Assembly (NCBI GenBank): GCA_000231825.2
Contig: JH720339.1
Location: forward strand, 619,285 to 683,284
Length of the DNA: 64,000 nucleotides
DNA from: Tetrahymena elliotti 4EA
Taxonomy: Eukaryota; Ciliophora; Oligohymenophorea; Hymenostomatida; Tetrahymenidae
Direction: 5' to 3'
The position numbers were made by a program, and so were the translations under genes. Shown one piece after another: positions 61,657 to 64,000 of this stretch. Every line of letters begins with the position of its first letter. Within the stretch, counting starts at the first letter, position 1. The notes beneath the pieces were generated by a model that had not been told where the DNA came from, searched no databases, and saw only the letters and a list, made by a program, of their open reading frames with translations.

Positions 61657-64000
61657 ATGATGAGGTTTAACTTTTTAAAAGCATATTAGGACACTATTCT
61701 TTCAATTATTGAAGATAAACCCAAATTTGAAATACCAAAAGTTGTTTTCAAGTTTATCATATTGATATCATTCATGCAGATTCTACTTAATCTGTTTAGT
61801 GATTTTACATAGATATCTGCAGATGAATCTAAGTTAAAGTCCTTATTTTACATCTGTGAAATGGTTTCTATTGTAAATATTCTCAACCTAAAGAGAAGTG
61901 ATAGCTTATCCATCCTTGTTTACATAATAGCTCAAGGTTTTATGCTGATTTATTTTATTTATGTAGCTTTTCTTACTATTTGCAAGGAGTTTGCCAAAGA
62001 TTTTTATGCATAAAGATAGTAAACTTTTGTGAAAATAAATGAATTTCTCAATATTTACTTTACCTTCTATCTCAATGTCTTTCTATCTTAATATATAGAG
62101 TTAAACACATCACTAATATTTTGTAGCAAAAAAAGCATTCTTTCTAATTAATATTCTCAATCCTAAATCCCTAACTCTAATTGCTAAGTCCCTTCTTGGT
62201 AGATAATAGTATCAATAATAGGGTTAATTTTGGCAATTATAACAGCTTTTATAACTAGTTATTATTTTAGAAACTATGAATTTCTTGAAAAGAATGTCTT
62301 AAAAAGAAAGTCTACTTTTCTTTTTTAAATTTTAATTGTAGTCAGAATAATTATGTCTTTCATTGAATTTAATGGAAATTTAGAAAGAGCCAAGGAAATT
62401 AAGCATCTGCTTTGTTAAATATATGGCTGTGTCAGCGTAATTGACTACTTTATTTCTATACCCTTTACAGACTAAGAAATTTCTAAATACTACTTGTTAG
62501 TAATAGCATATTTTGAAGGTATAGTTACTTGCAGCAACTTATTTTTCTTAGGAGAGAAAATCAATGGCTAAGAGATGTTTTACATGAGTATATTAAGTAC
62601 ATTAGTATTTAGCGCTACACTTTAGGCTGCCCTAAATTACTAGTATGAGGCTATGATGAAAGGAAACTGGGAGTTAGAAAAAATCATTCCAAATTTAGAT
62701 TACTTCTTAGAGTAAATGGTTATGTTGGGAGAAAGAAGCAGCTACAATGAAGAATCAAAGATACTTATTTAGAAGGCATACAAACTGCATAGAAGTGGGT
62801 GTAAAATAGAGAATTGTGTATGTCGCTAATATCCATGTCTCAATATGAAAATAATGAATGATACCCTAACAAATTAAAGGTAAGAAGTATAAAAAGAAGC
62901 CACAGACAAAGAAATAAGCCATTTAATTTATAGCGAAATCAATATGAAATTAGTATATAAATTTGTTGATAGTATATTTTAATGGATGTTTTCATAAAAA
63001 TGCTTAAGCTAGAGTACTTCAGAATTTGAAAAACTCTCCTTGAAATATATTTCTTTTATGATGAAATACTAGAACAACCAAGTCAGAGCTTACTATGAAT
63101 TAAAAGTTTTGCAGCTCAAAAAAAATTCATTTTCTGTCTATTTTAAAATGATCGCAAACATAATAAGTCAAAAAATTTAAGACAGTATAGATTCCTCATC
63201 AGATTAATTTGAATCACAAAGCTCAAGGATTTTTAAGAAAAACAGTAAAAGCTCAAAATTCAATAGAACAGTAAAAAATGAACTTACAATTCAATCTATT
63301 GTTGATGTTGAATAAATGTGCTATAAGTTCATACCTCTATTTTTGCATATTATTGATTGCAAGCATGATCTTTGGGTTAAATTATAAAATGGGTATAAAT
63401 CAATGAATGATTTCTAAGCAGATGCCATAAAACTTATGAAATAACTAAATAGAGTGAAGAATATTTATCTAAGAGAAATGAAAAAAGTAAAAGCAATCAA
63501 CCCAGATATTGAAGACAGTTTATAATTTTAAAAATTGACATAAATATTTTACCTTTTTGTAATTAACGATACTATTAAGTCCATTTAAATAGAAACTTAG
63601 ATTATGGAGCTAAAAAAAAGAGATACACTAACTGAAATAGATTAGCTGAAAAATGTAAGCATGATTAAAGGAGATATCTGTATCCTTGAAATCAGTCTTT
63701 CAGAGAACCTTGGAAAAATAGTTAGCAAAAAAGATGAAAAAACAGCTGCCTTTTTTGGATTCTAGCAAAAATAAGATTTTCTTAAGATAAACCATGTAAA
63801 TGACTTAATGCCTAGTTTTATAGGAAGAGCGCATAATGATTTGTTGAAAAGCTTTATCTAAGGATAGTCTGTTAGAGCCAAAACATAAAATTCAATTATT
63901 CATACATATATTAAGCAAAATGATGGATATATTTTTCCAGTCAAAGTCCACTTTGATTTCTCTTTTAATACTTCATCTTAAGATTTTCGCATGAATGGAA
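61657..64000 (+). CDS. Giant polytopic membrane protein with PAS-like domain (copy 2, 3' end outside window)
   Basis: Open from ATG 61657 to the window end (about 781 codons) without an intron. It is a close tandem paralogue of the gene at 53082: same start (FNFLKAYQDTILSIIEDKP against FNFLQAFQDTVLSIIEDKP), the same eight N-terminal helices, the Cys motif (CKIENCVCRQYPC) and the PAS-like block (VNDLMPSFIGRAHNDLL, DGYIFPVKVHFDF). Small indels occur only in the polar stretch after the sixth hundred residues (for example near 63205-63240). A 67-nt stretch is identical to copy 1 at DNA level. A second Met follows the first directly. The sequence stops inside the PAS-like domain. Confidence 0.88.

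Overview
The window reads as macronuclear DNA of an oligohymenophorean ciliate, most like Tetrahymena. It is strongly AT-rich. UGA is the only stop, and UAA and UAG lie in frame throughout clearly conserved proteins, so they must encode Gln. Introns are short, mostly 47-250 nt with GT(A)...AG ends. Genes are well spaced on a continuous multi-gene sequence, which argues against the one-gene nanochromosomes of spirotrichs. Under the standard code almost every gene here breaks into fragments. All gene models below were translated by hand with UAA/UAG = Gln. Where exon sums are quoted they are multiples of three.

Layout. 1-1282: 3' part of a kelch-repeat protein (+). 2093-6049: large Q/N/S-rich protein (-). 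8110-9474: intronless dolichol kinase (+), preceded by two older tandem copies of its own 5' end. 9839-11734: Aurora-type kinase (+). 13387-19990: about 1,875-aa type I membrane protein with 16 exons (+). 21108-22187: coiled-coil protein (+). 23025-24720: LRR protein in which eight consecutive exons are each exactly 90 nt and each encode one repeat (+). 25209-26624: ORC2 (+). 27511-35287: very large AGC kinase of the Greatwall/Rim15/IREH1 type (-). 35875-36543: unknown protein (-). 37613-39400: probably mitochondrial Sel1-repeat protein (-). 39704-42530: NSUN2/Trm4 RNA m5C methyltransferase (-). 43270-46850: UIM-containing USP deubiquitinase (+). 47654-50547: Asn/Ser/Gln-rich protein (+). 50929-52392: RING plus TRAF-type zinc-finger protein (-). 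53082-60685: 2,293-aa polytopic membrane protein with a PAS-like domain (+). 61657-64000: a tandem paralogue of that gene, cut by the window end (+).

There are no operons. The genes are ordinary nuclear genes covering cell cycle and replication (Aurora, ORC2, Rim15-like kinase), glycosylation (dolichol kinase), RNA modification (NSUN2), ubiquitin signalling (USP, RING/TRAF) and ciliate-expanded membrane proteins. No tRNA, rRNA, CRISPR array, telomere or bacterial feature was seen. The most unusual structures are the one-repeat-per-exon LRR gene, a 499-nt intron holding a foldback element plus three 63-nt tandem repeats, the triplicated 5' end of dolichol kinase, the tandem pair of giant PAS membrane proteins, and the zinc-finger kinase that is easily split in two by gene prediction.
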